Shown piece after piece: positions 51,463 through 62,410 of a stretch of 64,000 nt of DNA. The notes beneath the pieces are model-generated. The model saw nothing but the letters and a program-made list of their open reading frames with translations, ran no database searches and had not been told where the DNA came from. A program made the translations under genes and the position numbers. The first letter of the stretch is position 1; each line of letters begins with the position of its first letter. The stretch comes from an uncultured Lachnospiraceae bacterium (GTDB lineage: Bacteria > Bacillota > Clostridia > Lachnospirales > Lachnospiraceae): assembly GCA_900315945.1 (NCBI GenBank), contig ONAZ01000003.1:514-64513 (forward strand), in the 5' to 3' direction.

Positions 51463-54063
51463 ATGTCGGCTAAAAATAAAAATGCCAACAGTAAAACAGT
51501 AAATAAAGATTTAAAAAAAGATATTTTCCTCTTTATAACTATAGGTTTTTGTATTCTTCTTTTCCTAAGTAACTTTGGACTTTGTGGAAAAGTTGGTGAC
51601 GTACTTGCTGGATTCTTTTTCGGGGTATTTGGTGTTATTGCTTATGCATTTCCAATTCTATTATTACTAGGTGTATTCTATGTTGCAGTTTTCTATAAGA
51701 TGTTTACTGAGAATAGAACTGTGGCAATTATTAAAATGGTATATATTTTCCTTTTCTATATTTGTTTTGCAGCATTTATAGAGATAATTATAAATGGTGA
51801 TAATGTAATTGGTCCAGTACAAGCCTTTAATGAAGGCTTTGATAATAAAGTTGGTGGAGGTTTCTTCGGTGGTGCTATTTCAGGAGCTTTTTGTACAGGC
51901 TTTGGTGAAATAGGTGCACTTATAATTGATATAGTCCTTCTAATCATTCTTCTAATATTACATGTTAAGAAGTCGAGTTTTCAGAGTTTGTTTGGCAAAT
52001 TAGGTGATTCATCTAAGAATGCTGTTGATAGAAATAGAGACAATAGAAGAAGAGCACAGAATAGAAGAGAAGTTGCCAGCAGAAAAAGACAACATGATAT
52101 TGATAGAAATATAAGTGATACCGCAAATGACAGGTTTAGTCATAAAGTTCATGGTGTTGATTTGTCTTCTACATCCCTTAGAGAAGTAGAAGTTAAGCCT
52201 AACGAAACAAGTAATAATAATGTTAATGTTGCTGAAGTTGATGGTATGAATGAAATCAGCATTAACATGTATGATGAGAAAACTGATGAAAATGTTGAAC
52301 CTAGTGATATTAAGAGGGTTCCATTAAAGTCTGATTCAAGTTCTATTTCTAAGATACATTTTGCAAATGATAATTCATATAATGATTCATCAAATGAGCC
52401 TGTTACTGAATCTTATAATGATGAATCAAAGTTTAGTGATAATGAAGGTATTGAACCAATTACTAATTCTCAAGAATTAAATGATTCATTATCTAGTGAA
52501 CCGGTTATAACAGATGTATCTAGTGCTGACGAGAAAAACTTAATGAATGAACTTAATAGTAAATCAGCTAAGAAGAAAAGCTACAATTATAAATATCCAC
52601 CACTTAATCTTCTAGAACCTGCAAAGTCATCTTCTAGAGATTCAAAACAGTATATTAAAGAACAGGCGCAAAAGCTTATTCATGTTCTTGAGATATTTGG
52701 TGTGGAAGCAGAACTTGGTGATATTACATGTGGTCCGACAGTAACTAGATATGAGATTTCACCTAAGATGGGTACAAAGGTAAGTAAGATTGTTAACCTT
52801 GCTGATGATATTAAGCTTAACCTTGCTGCAAAAGATATAAGAATTGAAGCTCCTATTCCAGGCAAATCATCAGTAGGTATTGAGATACCTAATGAGAAAA
52901 ATACTGCTGTTGCATTTTCTGATTTGATGCGTGATAAAGAGTTTAAGAATACAAAGTCTAAGATAGCTTTTGCTGCAGGAAGAGACATAGCAGGTGATAT
53001 TGTTATTGCTGATATTGCTAAGATGCCACATATGTTAATTGCAGGTGCTACAGGTTCTGGTAAGTCTGTATGTATTAATACAATAATAATGAGTATTCTT
53101 TATAAAGCAAGTCCTGATGAAGTTAAGCTTATAATGGTTGATCCTAAGGTAGTTGAACTTAGTAACTATAATGGGATTCCTCATCTTCTTATTCCGGTTG
53201 TTACAGATCCTAAGAAGGCTTCTATGGCACTTAACTGGGCGGTGTCCGAAATGATGGACAGATATGCCAAGTTTGAAAAAGCAAAAGTTAGAAATATCGA
53301 AGGATACAATGAGAAAATAAAAGCAGGTGAGATTAAAGTTTCAGCTGAGGATGGCTCTGAAGTAATTGTTAATGAGAAGATGTATCAGATGGTAATTATC
53401 ATAGATGAGTTAGCTGACTTAATGATGGTTGCCTCTAATGAAGTAGAAGCTGCAATTTGTCGTATTGCTCAACTTGCAAGAGCTGCAGGTATTCACTTGA
53501 TAGTTGCAACACAGAGGCCATCTGCAGATATTGTTACAGGATTAATCAAAGCTAATATCCCTTCACGTATTTCATTTGCAGTATCATCTGCAATAGACTC
53601 AAGAGTTATTCTTGATGAAACAGGAGCTGAGAGACTTCTTGGTAAAGGTGATATGCTTTATTTTCCTCAGGGAGCCACAGGGCCTGTAAGAGTTCAAGGT
53701 GCTTGGGTATCTGATGATGAGATTCATAGAGTGACAGAATATATTATTAATAATAATAACTTTGATAATACTGAGTCAGATGAAATTGTTGAGAAGATTA
53801 GTCAGAGTACTTCCTCTAATGCAATTAGTAATGTAGATGATGAAGATGACAGAGATCAGTATTTTGCTGATTGTGGAAGGTTAATTATTGAAAAAGAAAA
53901 GGGCTCTATTGGAATGTTACAACGTAATTTCAAAATTGGATTTAATAGAGCAGCAAGAATTATGGATCAGTTAGAAGATATGGGGGTTGTTGGACCTGAA
54001 GAAGGAACGAAACCCCGTAGGGTACTTGTTACACTAGATGAATTCGAGCAAATGATTAAATAG
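51463..54063 (+). CDS. ftsK: DNA translocase FtsK/SpoIIIE
   Basis: About 866 residues from ATG 51463; the start is uncertain because GGAG is 14 bases upstream, and an in-frame TTG at 51427 is the other option. Four membrane segments in the first 180 residues, an acidic, low-complexity linker (about 185-390), then the RecA-like motor with Walker A '[16 protein letters not shown]' (about 530), Walker B '[13 protein letters not shown]' (about 647), and '[16 protein letters not shown]' (about 680). The C-terminal gamma winged helix (about 800-866, '[20 protein letters not shown]') reads KOPS-type sites. Moves chromosomal DNA at division or sporulation. Confidence 0.93.
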   Translation: MSAKNKNANSKTVNKDLKKDIFLFITIGFCILLFLSNFGLCGKVGDVLAGFFFGVFGVIAYAFPILLLLGVFYVAVFYKMFTENRTVAIIKMVYIFLFYICFAAFIEIIINGDNVIGPVQAFNEGFDNKVGGGFFGGAISGAFCTGFGEIGALIIDIVLLIILLILHVKKSSFQSLFGKLGDSSKNAVDRNRDNRRRAQNRREVASRKRQHDIDRNISDTANDRFSHKVHGVDLSSTSLREVEVKPNETSNNNVNVAEVDGMNEISINMYDEKTDENVEPSDIKRVPLKSDSSSISKIHFANDNSYNDSSNEPVTESYNDESKFSDNEGIEPITNSQELNDSLSSEPVITDVSSADEKNLMNELNSKSAKKKSYNYKYPPLNLLEPAKSSSRDSKQYIKEQAQKLIHVLEIFGVEAELGDITCGPTVTRYEISPKMGTKVSKIVNLADDIKLNLAAKDIRIEAPIPGKSSVGIEIPNEKNTAVAFSDLMRDKEFKNTKSKIAFAAGRDIAGDIVIADIAKMPHMLIAGATGSGKSVCINTIIMSILYKASPDEVKLIMVDPKVVELSNYNGIPHLLIPVVTDPKKASMALNWAVSEMMDRYAKFEKAKVRNIEGYNEKIKAGEIKVSAEDGSEVIVNEKMYQMVIIIDELADLMMVASNEVEAAICRIAQLARAAGIHLIVATQRPSADIVTGLIKANIPSRISFAVSSAIDSRVILDETGAERLLGKGDMLYFPQGATGPVRVQGAWVSDDEIHRVTEYIINNNNFDNTESDEIVEKISQSTSSNAISNVDDEDDRDQYFADCGRLIIEKEKGSIGMLQRNFKIGFNRAARIMDQLEDMGVVGPEEGTKPRRVLVTLDEFEQMIK

Positions 54064-54098
54064 TTATAATATATTATATTTCTAGGAGGATTAAATTC

Positions 54099-55769
54099 AT
54101 GAAAAGTGATATTGAAATTGCACAAGAAGCACAACTTCAACCAATTAAAGAAGTAGCAAAAAGTCTGGGACTTGAAGAAGATGACCTTGAATTATATGGA
54201 AAATATAAAGCAAAGCTTTCTGATGAATGTATGAAGAAAGCTGAACAGAATGAGGATGGAAAATTAATCCTTGTTACTGCAATTAATCCTACACCTGCTG
54301 GCGAAGGAAAAACAACTACAAGTGTTGGACTTGGTCAGGCCTTTGGAAAACTTGGCAAAAAAGCTTGTCTTGCTCTTCGTGAACCTTCACTAGGACCATG
54401 CTTTGGTATGAAGGGCGGTGCTGCAGGTGGTGGTAATGCGCAAGTAGTGCCAATGGAAGATTTAAATCTTCATTTTACAGGAGATTTTCATGCTATAACA
54501 ACAGCAAATAACTTGCTTGCTGCTATGGTTGATAATCATATTCAACAAGGTAATGAACTGGGAATTGATCCAAGAATGGTAGTATGGAAGAGATGCCTTG
54601 ATATTAATGATAGAAATCTTCGTAATATTGTAGTTGGTCTTGGAGCTAAAGCTGATGGTATGGTAAGAGAAGATCATTTTGTAATAACAGTTGCTTCCGA
54701 GATTATGGCTATCCTTTGCCTTGCTAATGATATGAATGATTTGAAGAAGAGGCTTGGTAAAATTATTGTAGCTTATAATTTTAATGGTGATCCTGTTACT
54801 GCTGAAGATGTTGGTGCTACAGGCTCAATGGCTGCACTTCTTAAAGATGCATTAAAGCCTAATATGATTCAAACTCTAGAGCACACACCTGCACTTGTTC
54901 ATGGTGGACCATTTGCTAATATTGCACATGGCTGTAATTCTGTAAGAGCTACTAAGATGGCTATGAAGTTAGCTGATTATACTATTACAGAAGCTGGATT
55001 TGGTGCTGATCTTGGTGCAGAGAAGTTCTTCGATATCAAATGTAATATGGCAGGCCTCAAGCCAGATTGTGTTGTCCTTGTTGCTACTGTAAGAGCACTT
55101 AAGTATAACGGTGGCGTTCCTAAAGATGAACTTACAAATGAAAATGTTGATGCTCTTAAGAAAGGTATATGTAATCTTGAGAAGCATATTGAGAATCTAC
55201 AGAAGTATAATGTTCCAATTGTAGTTACTCTTAATGCTTTTATATCAGATACTGATAAAGAAGTAGAATTCGTTAAGAATTTCTGCGAAGAAAGAGGATG
55301 TGAATTTGCACTTTCTAAGGTATGGGAATTAGGTGGCGAAGGTGGAATAGAATTGGCCAATAAGGTTATTGATTCTATTAATAATAAAGAGAGTAATTTT
55401 GCTCCATTATATAATAATGACTTGACAATTGAAGAGAAGATTGAGAAAGTCGCAACTGAAATCTATGGAGCGAAAGACGTATCTTATTCGAAAGCTGCTC
55501 AAAGAGAGCTTAATAGATTAAAGAAATTAGGCTTTGATAATATGCCTGTATGTATGGCAAAGACTCAGTACTCACTTTCTGATGATGCAACACTTCTTGG
55601 AAGACCTACTGATTTTACACTTAATATAAGAGAAATGTATGTATCTGCTGGTGCTGGATTTGTTGTAGCAATTACTGGTCAAATTATGACAATGCCGGGA
55701 CTTCCTAAGAAGCCTGCTGCACTTAGTATCGATGTTACTGATGATGGTGTTATTACAGGTTTATTCTAG
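54099..55769 (+). CDS. fhs: Formate-tetrahydrofolate ligase
   Basis: 556 residues, full length. ATP-dependent formation of 10-formyl-THF, in one-carbon metabolism and the Wood-Ljungdahl methyl branch. P-loop '[20 protein letters not shown]' (about 64), '[19 protein letters not shown]' (about 94) and '[20 protein letters not shown]' (about 514). AGGAGG upstream of the ATG. folD follows 17 bases downstream. Confidence 0.96.
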   Translation: MKSDIEIAQEAQLQPIKEVAKSLGLEEDDLELYGKYKAKLSDECMKKAEQNEDGKLILVTAINPTPAGEGKTTTSVGLGQAFGKLGKKACLALREPSLGPCFGMKGGAAGGGNAQVVPMEDLNLHFTGDFHAITTANNLLAAMVDNHIQQGNELGIDPRMVVWKRCLDINDRNLRNIVVGLGAKADGMVREDHFVITVASEIMAILCLANDMNDLKKRLGKIIVAYNFNGDPVTAEDVGATGSMAALLKDALKPNMIQTLEHTPALVHGGPFANIAHGCNSVRATKMAMKLADYTITEAGFGADLGAEKFFDIKCNMAGLKPDCVVLVATVRALKYNGGVPKDELTNENVDALKKGICNLEKHIENLQKYNVPIVVTLNAFISDTDKEVEFVKNFCEERGCEFALSKVWELGGEGGIELANKVIDSINNKESNFAPLYNNDLTIEEKIEKVATEIYGAKDVSYSKAAQRELNRLKKLGFDNMPVCMAKTQYSLSDDATLLGRPTDFTLNIREMYVSAGAGFVVAITGQIMTMPGLPKKPAALSIDVTDDGVITGLF

Positions 55770-55786
55770 ATAGAAAGGATAGAGAA

Positions 55787-56638
55787 ATGGAACCATATAT
55801 TATTGATGGTAAAAAAATATCTAAGGATATTAAAGATGAATTAAAGAAAAAAGTTGCAGATTATAAAGCTAAAGGAATAGAAATAACACTTGCTGTTATT
55901 CAAATTGGTGATGATCCTGCAAGTACTGTATATGTAAGAAATAAGAAAAAGGCATGTGAATATATTGGTATTAACTCACAGTCTTATGAGCTTCCTGGAG
56001 ATACATCAGAAGAAGAATTACTTGAATTAATTGATAAATTAAATAATGATTCTGCTGTTAATGGTATACTTGTACAATTGCCTGTTCCAGATTATATTAA
56101 ACCAATGAATGTTATTAATGCTATATCTCCAGAAAAGGACGTTGATGGATTCAGCCCTTATAGTGTTGGATGCCTGAATCTTGGTGTTAAAGGCTTCTTA
56201 TCTTGTACACCTGCAGGAATTGTAGAACTTCTTAAGAGAAGCAATATTGAAATAGATGGCCAGCATTGTGTTATTGTTGGAAGAAGTAATATAGTAGGTA
56301 AACCAATGGCTTCTTTAATGCTTAATAATAATGCAACAGTTACAATAACACATTCTCACACCAAGAATCTTAAAGAAATATGTAAGACAGCTGATATTCT
56401 TATTGTTGGACTTGGACAAAAAGGTTTTATTACTTCTGAATATGTAAAAGAAGGTGCTGTAGTTATCGATGTTGGAATTCATAGAGATGAAAATAATAAA
56501 CTATCAGGAGACGTTGATTATGATGATGTAGCACCTCATTGTAGCGCAATTACACCAGTCCCTGGTGGCGTAGGCCCAATGACAATAGCAATGTTAATGT
56601 ATAATTGCGTTAAATCAGCTGAATTAACTCAAGTTTAA
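55787..56638 (+). CDS. folD: Bifunctional methylene-THF dehydrogenase / methenyl-THF cyclohydrolase
   Basis: 283 residues. 'GDDPASTVYVRNKKKACEY' (about 43-61, catalytic Lys), 'ILVQLPVP' (about 97), 'PEKDVDGFSPYSVGCL' (about 115), 'IVGRSNIVGKPMASLML' (about 164) and 'TPVPGGVGPMTIAMLMYN' (about 258) are all standard. Interconverts 5,10-methylene- and 10-formyl-THF, next step to Fhs. Co-directional with fhs, GAAAGG upstream. Confidence 0.96.
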   Translation: MEPYIIDGKKISKDIKDELKKKVADYKAKGIEITLAVIQIGDDPASTVYVRNKKKACEYIGINSQSYELPGDTSEEELLELIDKLNNDSAVNGILVQLPVPDYIKPMNVINAISPEKDVDGFSPYSVGCLNLGVKGFLSCTPAGIVELLKRSNIEIDGQHCVIVGRSNIVGKPMASLMLNNNATVTITHSHTKNLKEICKTADILIVGLGQKGFITSEYVKEGAVVIDVGIHRDENNKLSGDVDYDDVAPHCSAITPVPGGVGPMTIAMLMYNCVKSAELTQV

Positions 56639-56664
56639 AGTAATATATATATACGGAGTAATAT

Positions 56665-57831
56665 ATGAAATGTTCTAATTGTGGAAAAGAAATACGCGTA
56701 GGAAGTGTATATTGCGAGCACTGTGGCAAAGAAGCAATGATTGTATCTGATTACAATGTACTAGAAGACGAAGTATTACAGTCTCTTCTAGAAGATGATG
56801 ATGCATTTGCCAAAAGACAGGCTGCTCTCAAAAGAAAACAAGAAGAAATTGATAAACAAAATGCAGAAAAAGAAAATGATGAACCTAATAAAACAGGTAA
56901 TGCATTCCTTGATAAAATATGGAATGTCAAGAAGAACAGGATAATATTTATTGTTGCCTGTGTTGTTCTGGTACTTTTTATTGCTGCAATTATTTTCTTT
57001 ACTTCCTTTAGGTTCAAAATGATTCAAGGTAGTAATCTTGATTCTAAAGCAAAATATGATAGTGCAATTGAAGTATATAAAGAGGCTTTAGAAAAGAGGA
57101 AAGATTCTGTCGAAGCTCGTGTTGCACTAGGTAAAGATTATATAATTACAGAACAATATGATAAAGCAGAAGAGATTCTCCTAGAAGCTCTAAATCTTGA
57201 TAAAGAATCTATAGATGTATATAAGGCATTAATTGTATTATATACTGCAACTAATGATACTGAAAAGCTTCAGGAACTTGAGAATAATGCTCCTAATTCC
57301 ACTATAAAGAAATTATTTGATACAACAGTTGTCACAGCTCCTAAGGCATCTGTAAAGGGTGGTAAATATGGTGAAGATCAAGAAGTAAAGTTAGTATGTG
57401 ATGATGATTCAACAATTTATTATACTCTTGATGGTACAACTCCTGATAAAGTATCAGGCAAATTATATTCTGGTCCTATCAAAATAGAAGGCGGTAATAC
57501 TACTCTTAAAGCGATTGCCTACAATAAGGATGCAGAAAAAAGCATTGTTACAACTGAGAAATATCAGATAGATTACGAAGCTCCTGATTATCCCACTGTA
57601 TCACCAGGAAGTGGACATTATGATACTCCTACAACTATTAGAATAACTACGGGAGTTGAAGGAGCCAAGATATTCTATACATGGGATGGTTCGATTCCAA
57701 CGCCTAGCTCCGAGATGTATTATGGACCAATTGATATTCCTGAAGGAAACAATGTGTTATCTGTAATTGTAGTAGATAAACATGGTATGTCATCTAATGT
57801 ATTTAGAGCCAATTATGAATATACTCCGTAA
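56665..57831 (+). CDS. Zinc-ribbon / TPR / chitobiase-type beta-sandwich membrane protein
   Basis: 388 residues. Starts with a zinc ribbon (CSNCG...CEHCG, residues 3-23), a charged stretch (about 40-80), one membrane span (about 92-112), then outside the cytoplasm two or three TPR-like repeats (about 125-215: 'YDSAIEVYKEALEKRKDSVE', 'YDKAEEILLEAL'). Two copies follow of a CHB_HEX_C_1-type domain seen by 'YYTLDGTTPDK' and 'FYTWDGSIPTPSS' (about 250-385). No enzyme signature. A cell-surface or envelope binding role is likely. AGG-type ribosome binding site is weak (CGGAG). Confidence 0.8.
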   Translation: MKCSNCGKEIRVGSVYCEHCGKEAMIVSDYNVLEDEVLQSLLEDDDAFAKRQAALKRKQEEIDKQNAEKENDEPNKTGNAFLDKIWNVKKNRIIFIVACVVLVLFIAAIIFFTSFRFKMIQGSNLDSKAKYDSAIEVYKEALEKRKDSVEARVALGKDYIITEQYDKAEEILLEALNLDKESIDVYKALIVLYTATNDTEKLQELENNAPNSTIKKLFDTTVVTAPKASVKGGKYGEDQEVKLVCDDDSTIYYTLDGTTPDKVSGKLYSGPIKIEGGNTTLKAIAYNKDAEKSIVTTEKYQIDYEAPDYPTVSPGSGHYDTPTTIRITTGVEGAKIFYTWDGSIPTPSSEMYYGPIDIPEGNNVLSVIVVDKHGMSSNVFRANYEYTP

Positions 57832-57846
57832 ACTATAAGGTGACAT

Positions 57847-58326
57847 ATGAATATTAAGATAATAACAGTTGGTAAAATTAAAGAAAAGTTTTATAGAGAT
57901 GCAATTTTAGAATATTCTAAACGACTGTCTTCATATTGTAAGCTTAATATTATAGAAGTTAATGATGAAATGACTAAAGAAAATGCATCTGTTAATGAGG
58001 TTAATATTGTTCTTAGAAAAGAAGGAGAACGAATATTAAAATCAATTAATAATAATGAATATATTATTGTACTTGCTATAAATGGGAAAAAACTGGATTC
58101 TATAGAATTTGCTAATAAAATCAATGATTTGGGAATTCATTCTCATTCTAATATTTGCTTTATAATTGGAGGTTCACTTGGACTTAGTGATGATGTATTA
58201 AAGAAGGCTAACATGAAGCTTAGCTTCTCTGATATGACATTTCCACATCAACTAATGAGAGTGATTCTACTAGAACAGATTTATAGAGCATTTCGTATTA
58301 ATAATAATGAGCCTTATCATAAGTGA
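57847..58326 (+). CDS. rlmH: 23S rRNA (pseudouridine1915-N3)-methyltransferase
   Basis: 159 residues, standard RlmH length. SPOUT fold: 'MNIKIITVGKIKEKFYRDAI' start, SAM-binding 'CFIIGGSLGLSDDVLKKA' (about 102) and C-terminal 'FPHQLMRVILLEQIYRAFRI' with the final 'YHK'. Methylates the pseudouridine in 23S rRNA helix 69. 15 bases after the zinc-ribbon gene; the next gene starts 15 bases later. Confidence 0.96.
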   Translation: MNIKIITVGKIKEKFYRDAILEYSKRLSSYCKLNIIEVNDEMTKENASVNEVNIVLRKEGERILKSINNNEYIIVLAINGKKLDSIEFANKINDLGIHSHSNICFIIGGSLGLSDDVLKKANMKLSFSDMTFPHQLMRVILLEQIYRAFRINNNEPYHK

Positions 58327-58341
58327 TTTTGGAGGTAATAT

Positions 58342-59646
58342 ATGAGAATATCACATCTCATAATTAAGAAGAAACTGAATAAAGAACTAACCACTGAAGA
58401 GATTAATTGGATTATTGATAATTATATTAATGGGAAAATTCGTGATTATCATATGTCTGCTCTTCTTATGGCTGTATGTTTTAATGGACTTAGTGATAGA
58501 GAAACTGTTGATTTGACTCTGGCTATGAGAGATTCAGGTGATATTATTGATTTGTCCTCTATAGAAGGAACGATAGTTGATAAGCATTCTTCAGGTGGTG
58601 TTGGCGATAAGGTAAGTCTTGTGCTTATTGGAATAATTGGAGCTATTGGCGTTCCATTTGCGAAAATGAGTGGAAGAGGATTAGGACATACTGGTGGAAC
58701 AATTGACAAGTTAGAAAGTATTCCTGGATTTAAGACTAATCTAACTGTTGATGAATTCATTGATAATATTAAATCAATTAATGTTGCAATAGCAGGTCAA
58801 ACATCTGATTTGGCACCTGCAGATAAAAAACTATATGCCCTTAGAGATGTTACAGGAACTGTAGATAATATATCTTTAATTGCAAGTTCTATTATGAGCA
58901 AAAAGCTTGCATGTGGTTGTGACGCAGTTGTTCTTGATGTTACAACTGGAAGCGGTGCTTTCATGAATAGAACAGAAGATGCAATAGAACTATCCAAGAA
59001 AATGGTTAATATTGGTAATTCCCTTGGTAAAAAGACCATTGCTGTTGTTACTAATATGGATGAACCTCTTGGAAATGCTGTTGGAAATGCTTTAGAGGTA
59101 GCTGAAGCTGTTCAGGCCCTTAAGGGATATGGACCTGATGATCTTATGGAAGTGGTATATACTATAGCTGAATACATGCTTATTGCAGCTAAGAAGACTA
59201 AGGATATTGATGAAGCAAAAGAATTAATTAAATCAGTTATTGATAATGGTAGTGCATATAATAAATTTATAGAATTTGTTGAGAAGCAAGGTGGAGATTC
59301 TTCTTATGTAAGAAACTATGATTCTTTAATAAATGCATCCATTATACGAGAAGTCAAATCTGAAAAAAGTGGTTATGTTCAGAAGATTAATGCTTTAAAG
59401 ATTGGTAATGCATCTCTTATCCTAGGTGGTGGAAGAGAAGAAATAGAAGATGAAATTGATTATAGTGTTGGTATAGTTATTAATAAAAAAGTTGCCGATT
59501 CTGTTAAGACTGGTCAGGTTATTGCGTATATATACGGAAATGACGAAAGTAAAGTTGAGGCTGCATATAAAGAAATTATTTCTGCATATGAGATAGATGG
59601 AAAAAAGATTAATAAACCTGAGATGATTATAGATATTATTGAATAG
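58342..59646 (+). CDS. pdp: Pyrimidine-nucleoside phosphorylase
   Basis: 434 residues, matching the Firmicute PyNP length. Phosphorolysis of uridine/thymidine in salvage. 'VDKHSSGGVGDKVSLVL' (about 80), 'KMSGRGLGHTGGTIDKLESI' (about 107), 'LRDVTGTVDNISLIASSIMS' (about 168) and a C-terminal biotinyl-like domain ('SGYVQKINALKIG', about 347). GGAGG upstream. A TTG just 8 bases before its stop opens the phoH frame, but the better phoH start is downstream. Confidence 0.94.
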   Translation: MRISHLIIKKKLNKELTTEEINWIIDNYINGKIRDYHMSALLMAVCFNGLSDRETVDLTLAMRDSGDIIDLSSIEGTIVDKHSSGGVGDKVSLVLIGIIGAIGVPFAKMSGRGLGHTGGTIDKLESIPGFKTNLTVDEFIDNIKSINVAIAGQTSDLAPADKKLYALRDVTGTVDNISLIASSIMSKKLACGCDAVVLDVTTGSGAFMNRTEDAIELSKKMVNIGNSLGKKTIAVVTNMDEPLGNAVGNALEVAEAVQALKGYGPDDLMEVVYTIAEYMLIAAKKTKDIDEAKELIKSVIDNGSAYNKFIEFVEKQGGDSSYVRNYDSLINASIIREVKSEKSGYVQKINALKIGNASLILGGGREEIEDEIDYSVGIVINKKVADSVKTGQVIAYIYGNDESKVEAAYKEIISAYEIDGKKINKPEMIIDIIE

Positions 59647-59659
59647 TTTTAGAGGTTAT

Positions 59660-60622
59660 ATGGATAAATATACAAGTAAAATAAATGTATCTGACAATGA
59701 AATATCTGTTATATTTGGAGAACTTGATGTATATGCCAAGATGATTGAAAAATCTCTTGATATTGCAATTATTCCTAGAGATGATTACGTTAAAATTGTT
59801 GGAAATAAAGACAACGTAATTAGTTGCGAACGTGTTATATATAATCTTATTGAATCTTATAAAAAAGGTAATGAGATTAATGAACAATCAGTTAATTATG
59901 CTATTAGCCTTGGAATAGATAAGAATAATTCTTTTCAAAAATTAGATGATATTATTTGTCATACTATTTATGGTAAACCTATCAAACCTAAGACTATTGG
60001 TCAAAAAAAATATATAGATTCAATTAAGAATAATATGATTACATTTGGTATTGGACCTGCTGGAACAGGTAAGACTTATCTTGCAATGGCAATGGCTATT
60101 TCTGCTTTCCAGAGAGAAGAAGTTGGTAAGATTATTCTTACAAGACCTGCAATTGAAGCTGGTGAAAAGCTGGGATTTTTGCCTGGAGATTTGCAAAGTA
60201 AAGTTGATCCTTATCTTAGACCTTTATACGATGCTCTTTATCAAATTATGGGTGCTGAGAATTTTCTTCGTAATATGGAGAAGGGCTTAATAGAAGTTGC
60301 TCCACTTGCATATATGAGGGGAAGGACTTTGGATAATTCCTATATAATTCTTGATGAAGCACAGAATACTACAAGTTCTCAGATGAAAATGTTTCTTACA
60401 AGAATTGGATTTGGCTCTAAAGCTGTTATTACAGGTGATAATACTCAGATTGATTTGCCAAAAGGTGTTGCATCGGGGCTTAATAATGCTACTAAGATTT
60501 TGTCTAATATTGATGATATTGGTATTTGTACCCTTACAGGTGTAGACGTTGTAAGACATCCACTTGTGCAAAAGATTGTAAATGCCTATGAATCTTATGA
60601 GAGTAAGAAGGATAAAAAATAA
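59660..60622 (+). CDS. phoH: PhoH-family ATPase
   Basis: About 320 residues from ATG 59660, which follows GAGGT; an in-frame TTG at 59639 lies inside the pdp 3' end without a proper site. N-terminal KH-like part (about 1-100), then the PhoH P-loop domain: 'GIGPAGTGKTYLAMAMAISA' (about 130), 'RPAIEAGEKLGFLPGD', Walker B 'YIILDEAQNTTSSQMKMFLTR' (about 230). Starts the phoH-(pgpH)-ybeY order typical of Firmicutes. Probably acts on RNA with YbeY. Confidence 0.94.
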   Translation: MDKYTSKINVSDNEISVIFGELDVYAKMIEKSLDIAIIPRDDYVKIVGNKDNVISCERVIYNLIESYKKGNEINEQSVNYAISLGIDKNNSFQKLDDIICHTIYGKPIKPKTIGQKKYIDSIKNNMITFGIGPAGTGKTYLAMAMAISAFQREEVGKIILTRPAIEAGEKLGFLPGDLQSKVDPYLRPLYDALYQIMGAENFLRNMEKGLIEVAPLAYMRGRTLDNSYIILDEAQNTTSSQMKMFLTRIGFGSKAVITGDNTQIDLPKGVASGLNNATKILSNIDDIGICTLTGVDVVRHPLVQKIVNAYESYESKKDKK

Positions 60623-60646
60623 TTTAATTATTTAAGAAAGAATGAT

Positions 60647-61855
60647 ATGAAAAGTTCAAAGCAAAAAATTAAGAAAAGAGAATATATTGCTAGAATAAGA
60701 GTATTATACCTCCTTTTGTGCTTTGTAATTAGTTTGGTAAGTGTTGTTGCAATTTCTTTACTTAATAATTTACTTATAGATCAAACTCTTTGCACTGTAT
60801 TTATAACAATAGTTTTCTCTGTTGTTATAAGTATATCAATTATGCATAAACGAAGTAAGAAAGAACTTGTTGATTTTGATACATCTTATAGTAGACTTTG
60901 TCTTAGAATACTATATTGTTGGGCAATTATTATAGTTGGTAATTTTATTCCTGAATTTTTTGTTCCAGTATTTTTACTACCTATAATACTTACAACTGTA
61001 TGTGATGATATGGTTTCTCTTATGGCATCTCTCTATATGGTTGTATGCCTGTGTTATGTTCATCATTCTAATAACCTTGTTATTATTTGTTACATATTGT
61101 TGGTTTTAATATCCCAAGCAGTATCTTCCTATATGAAGTCAAGCGAAGACAGAATGAGAGCAGATGTGATTATTATTATATTTTCATCTAATGTAATAAT
61201 AACTCTTATATGCTATTACCTAGCTAATTATCATATGACATGGTTAATTGTTATTTATGCTATTTCACTTGGAACACTATCAGCTTTGTTCTTCGGACTC
61301 TTGTTTAATCTACTTCTTGATAAATCAAGAAAAGATTTTACTAATAAATATCATATTATATTAGACAAGAACTATAGCCTTGTAAAAGATATAAAAAAAT
61401 ACTCGCTTGCAGAATATACACATGCGATTAAAGTATCTGAATTATCTAGAAAATGTGCTAATGAAATAGGAGCAAATGAACTTTGTGCTGCTTGCGGTGG
61501 TTTTTATTATAGGCTTGGTAAAATGGAAGGTGAGCCTGAAATTGATAATGCAATTAAACTTGCAACTAATAATTGTTTCCCAAGAGATGTTATAACCATT
61601 CTCTCAGAATATGGTGGAATAATAGAAAAGCCAAGTTCGCCAGAATCTGCTATTGTTCATATGGTTGATGTTCTAGTTACTAAGATAGAACTACTTGATG
61701 AAGAAACTATGTCTTCTTCATGGAATCAGGATATGGTGATTTACCAGACCTTAAATGATTATTCACAGCAAGGCTTCTATGATAATTCTGGACTTAGTAT
61801 GAATCAGTTTCTTAGAGTTAGACAAAGACTTGTTAATGAGGAAAGCTTTATATGA
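60647..61855 (+). CDS. Degenerate PgpH-like 7TM-HD membrane protein
   Basis: 402 residues, lying exactly where pgpH (c-di-AMP phosphodiesterase, about 700 residues) normally lies. Five to seven membrane segments (about 17-240) resemble the 7TM part, but the large N-terminal extracytoplasmic domain is absent. The cytoplasmic domain aligns with the start of the HD domain ('LAEYTHAIKVSELSRKCANEIGANELCAACGGFYYRLGKME'-like region, about 260-300). The catalytic His-Asp that should follow the aromatic pair reads Tyr-Arg ('FYYRLGK'), so metal binding is probably lost. The stop overlaps the ybeY start by 4 bases. The family link is by position and partial sequence. Confidence 0.65.
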   Translation: MKSSKQKIKKREYIARIRVLYLLLCFVISLVSVVAISLLNNLLIDQTLCTVFITIVFSVVISISIMHKRSKKELVDFDTSYSRLCLRILYCWAIIIVGNFIPEFFVPVFLLPIILTTVCDDMVSLMASLYMVVCLCYVHHSNNLVIICYILLVLISQAVSSYMKSSEDRMRADVIIIIFSSNVIITLICYYLANYHMTWLIVIYAISLGTLSALFFGLLFNLLLDKSRKDFTNKYHIILDKNYSLVKDIKKYSLAEYTHAIKVSELSRKCANEIGANELCAACGGFYYRLGKMEGEPEIDNAIKLATNNCFPRDVITILSEYGGIIEKPSSPESAIVHMVDVLVTKIELLDEETMSSSWNQDMVIYQTLNDYSQQGFYDNSGLSMNQFLRVRQRLVNEESFI

Positions 61856-62379
61856 CAATTTATTATGAGAATCAAACTGATTATGAATTTGATTTTGACT
61901 ATAAGAAAACTGCAAATGATGTTATTAGTAAAACCCTTCTTTTAGAACATTTTAATTATGATGTAGAAGTTAGTATTACATTTGTAGATGAAGAAAACAT
62001 TAGAGAGATTAACAAGGAATTTAGGGATATAGATAAATCCACAGATGTTTTGTCATTTCCTATGATAGAATATGATTCTGATTACTCAAGGATTTCTGAT
62101 AGGGAAGAGGAATTATATGATTTTATTAATGATAGAATAGATATTAAGAATCCTGACACAGATGAAATCATTCTTGGAGATATAGTTCTATGCATTCCTG
62201 TTATAATAATGCAGGCGCAGGAATATAATCATAGTATTTTAAGAGAATATGCATTTTTAATTGCTCATTCAATGCTTCATTTATTGGGATATGACCATAT
62301 TGAAGATGATGAAAGAATTATTATGGAGAATAAACAAAATCAGATATTAGAATCTCTAAGTATAACTAGAGATTTATAA
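61852..62379 (+). CDS. ybeY: Endoribonuclease YbeY
   Basis: 175 residues. Zinc-binding H-x3-H-x5-H motif in 'IAHSMLHLLGYDHIEDDE' (about 141-158), and 'DKSTDVLSFPM' (about 60). rRNA maturation and ribosome quality control. Overlaps the upstream gene by 4 bases. Slightly longer than E. coli YbeY due to an inserted acidic stretch (about 72-97). Confidence 0.95.
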   Translation: MTIYYENQTDYEFDFDYKKTANDVISKTLLLEHFNYDVEVSITFVDEENIREINKEFRDIDKSTDVLSFPMIEYDSDYSRISDREEELYDFINDRIDIKNPDTDEIILGDIVLCIPVIIMQAQEYNHSILREYAFLIAHSMLHLLGYDHIEDDERIIMENKQNQILESLSITRDL

Positions 62380-62410
62380 TATATATTCATATTAAGAGGG
62401 AGGATTTTAT

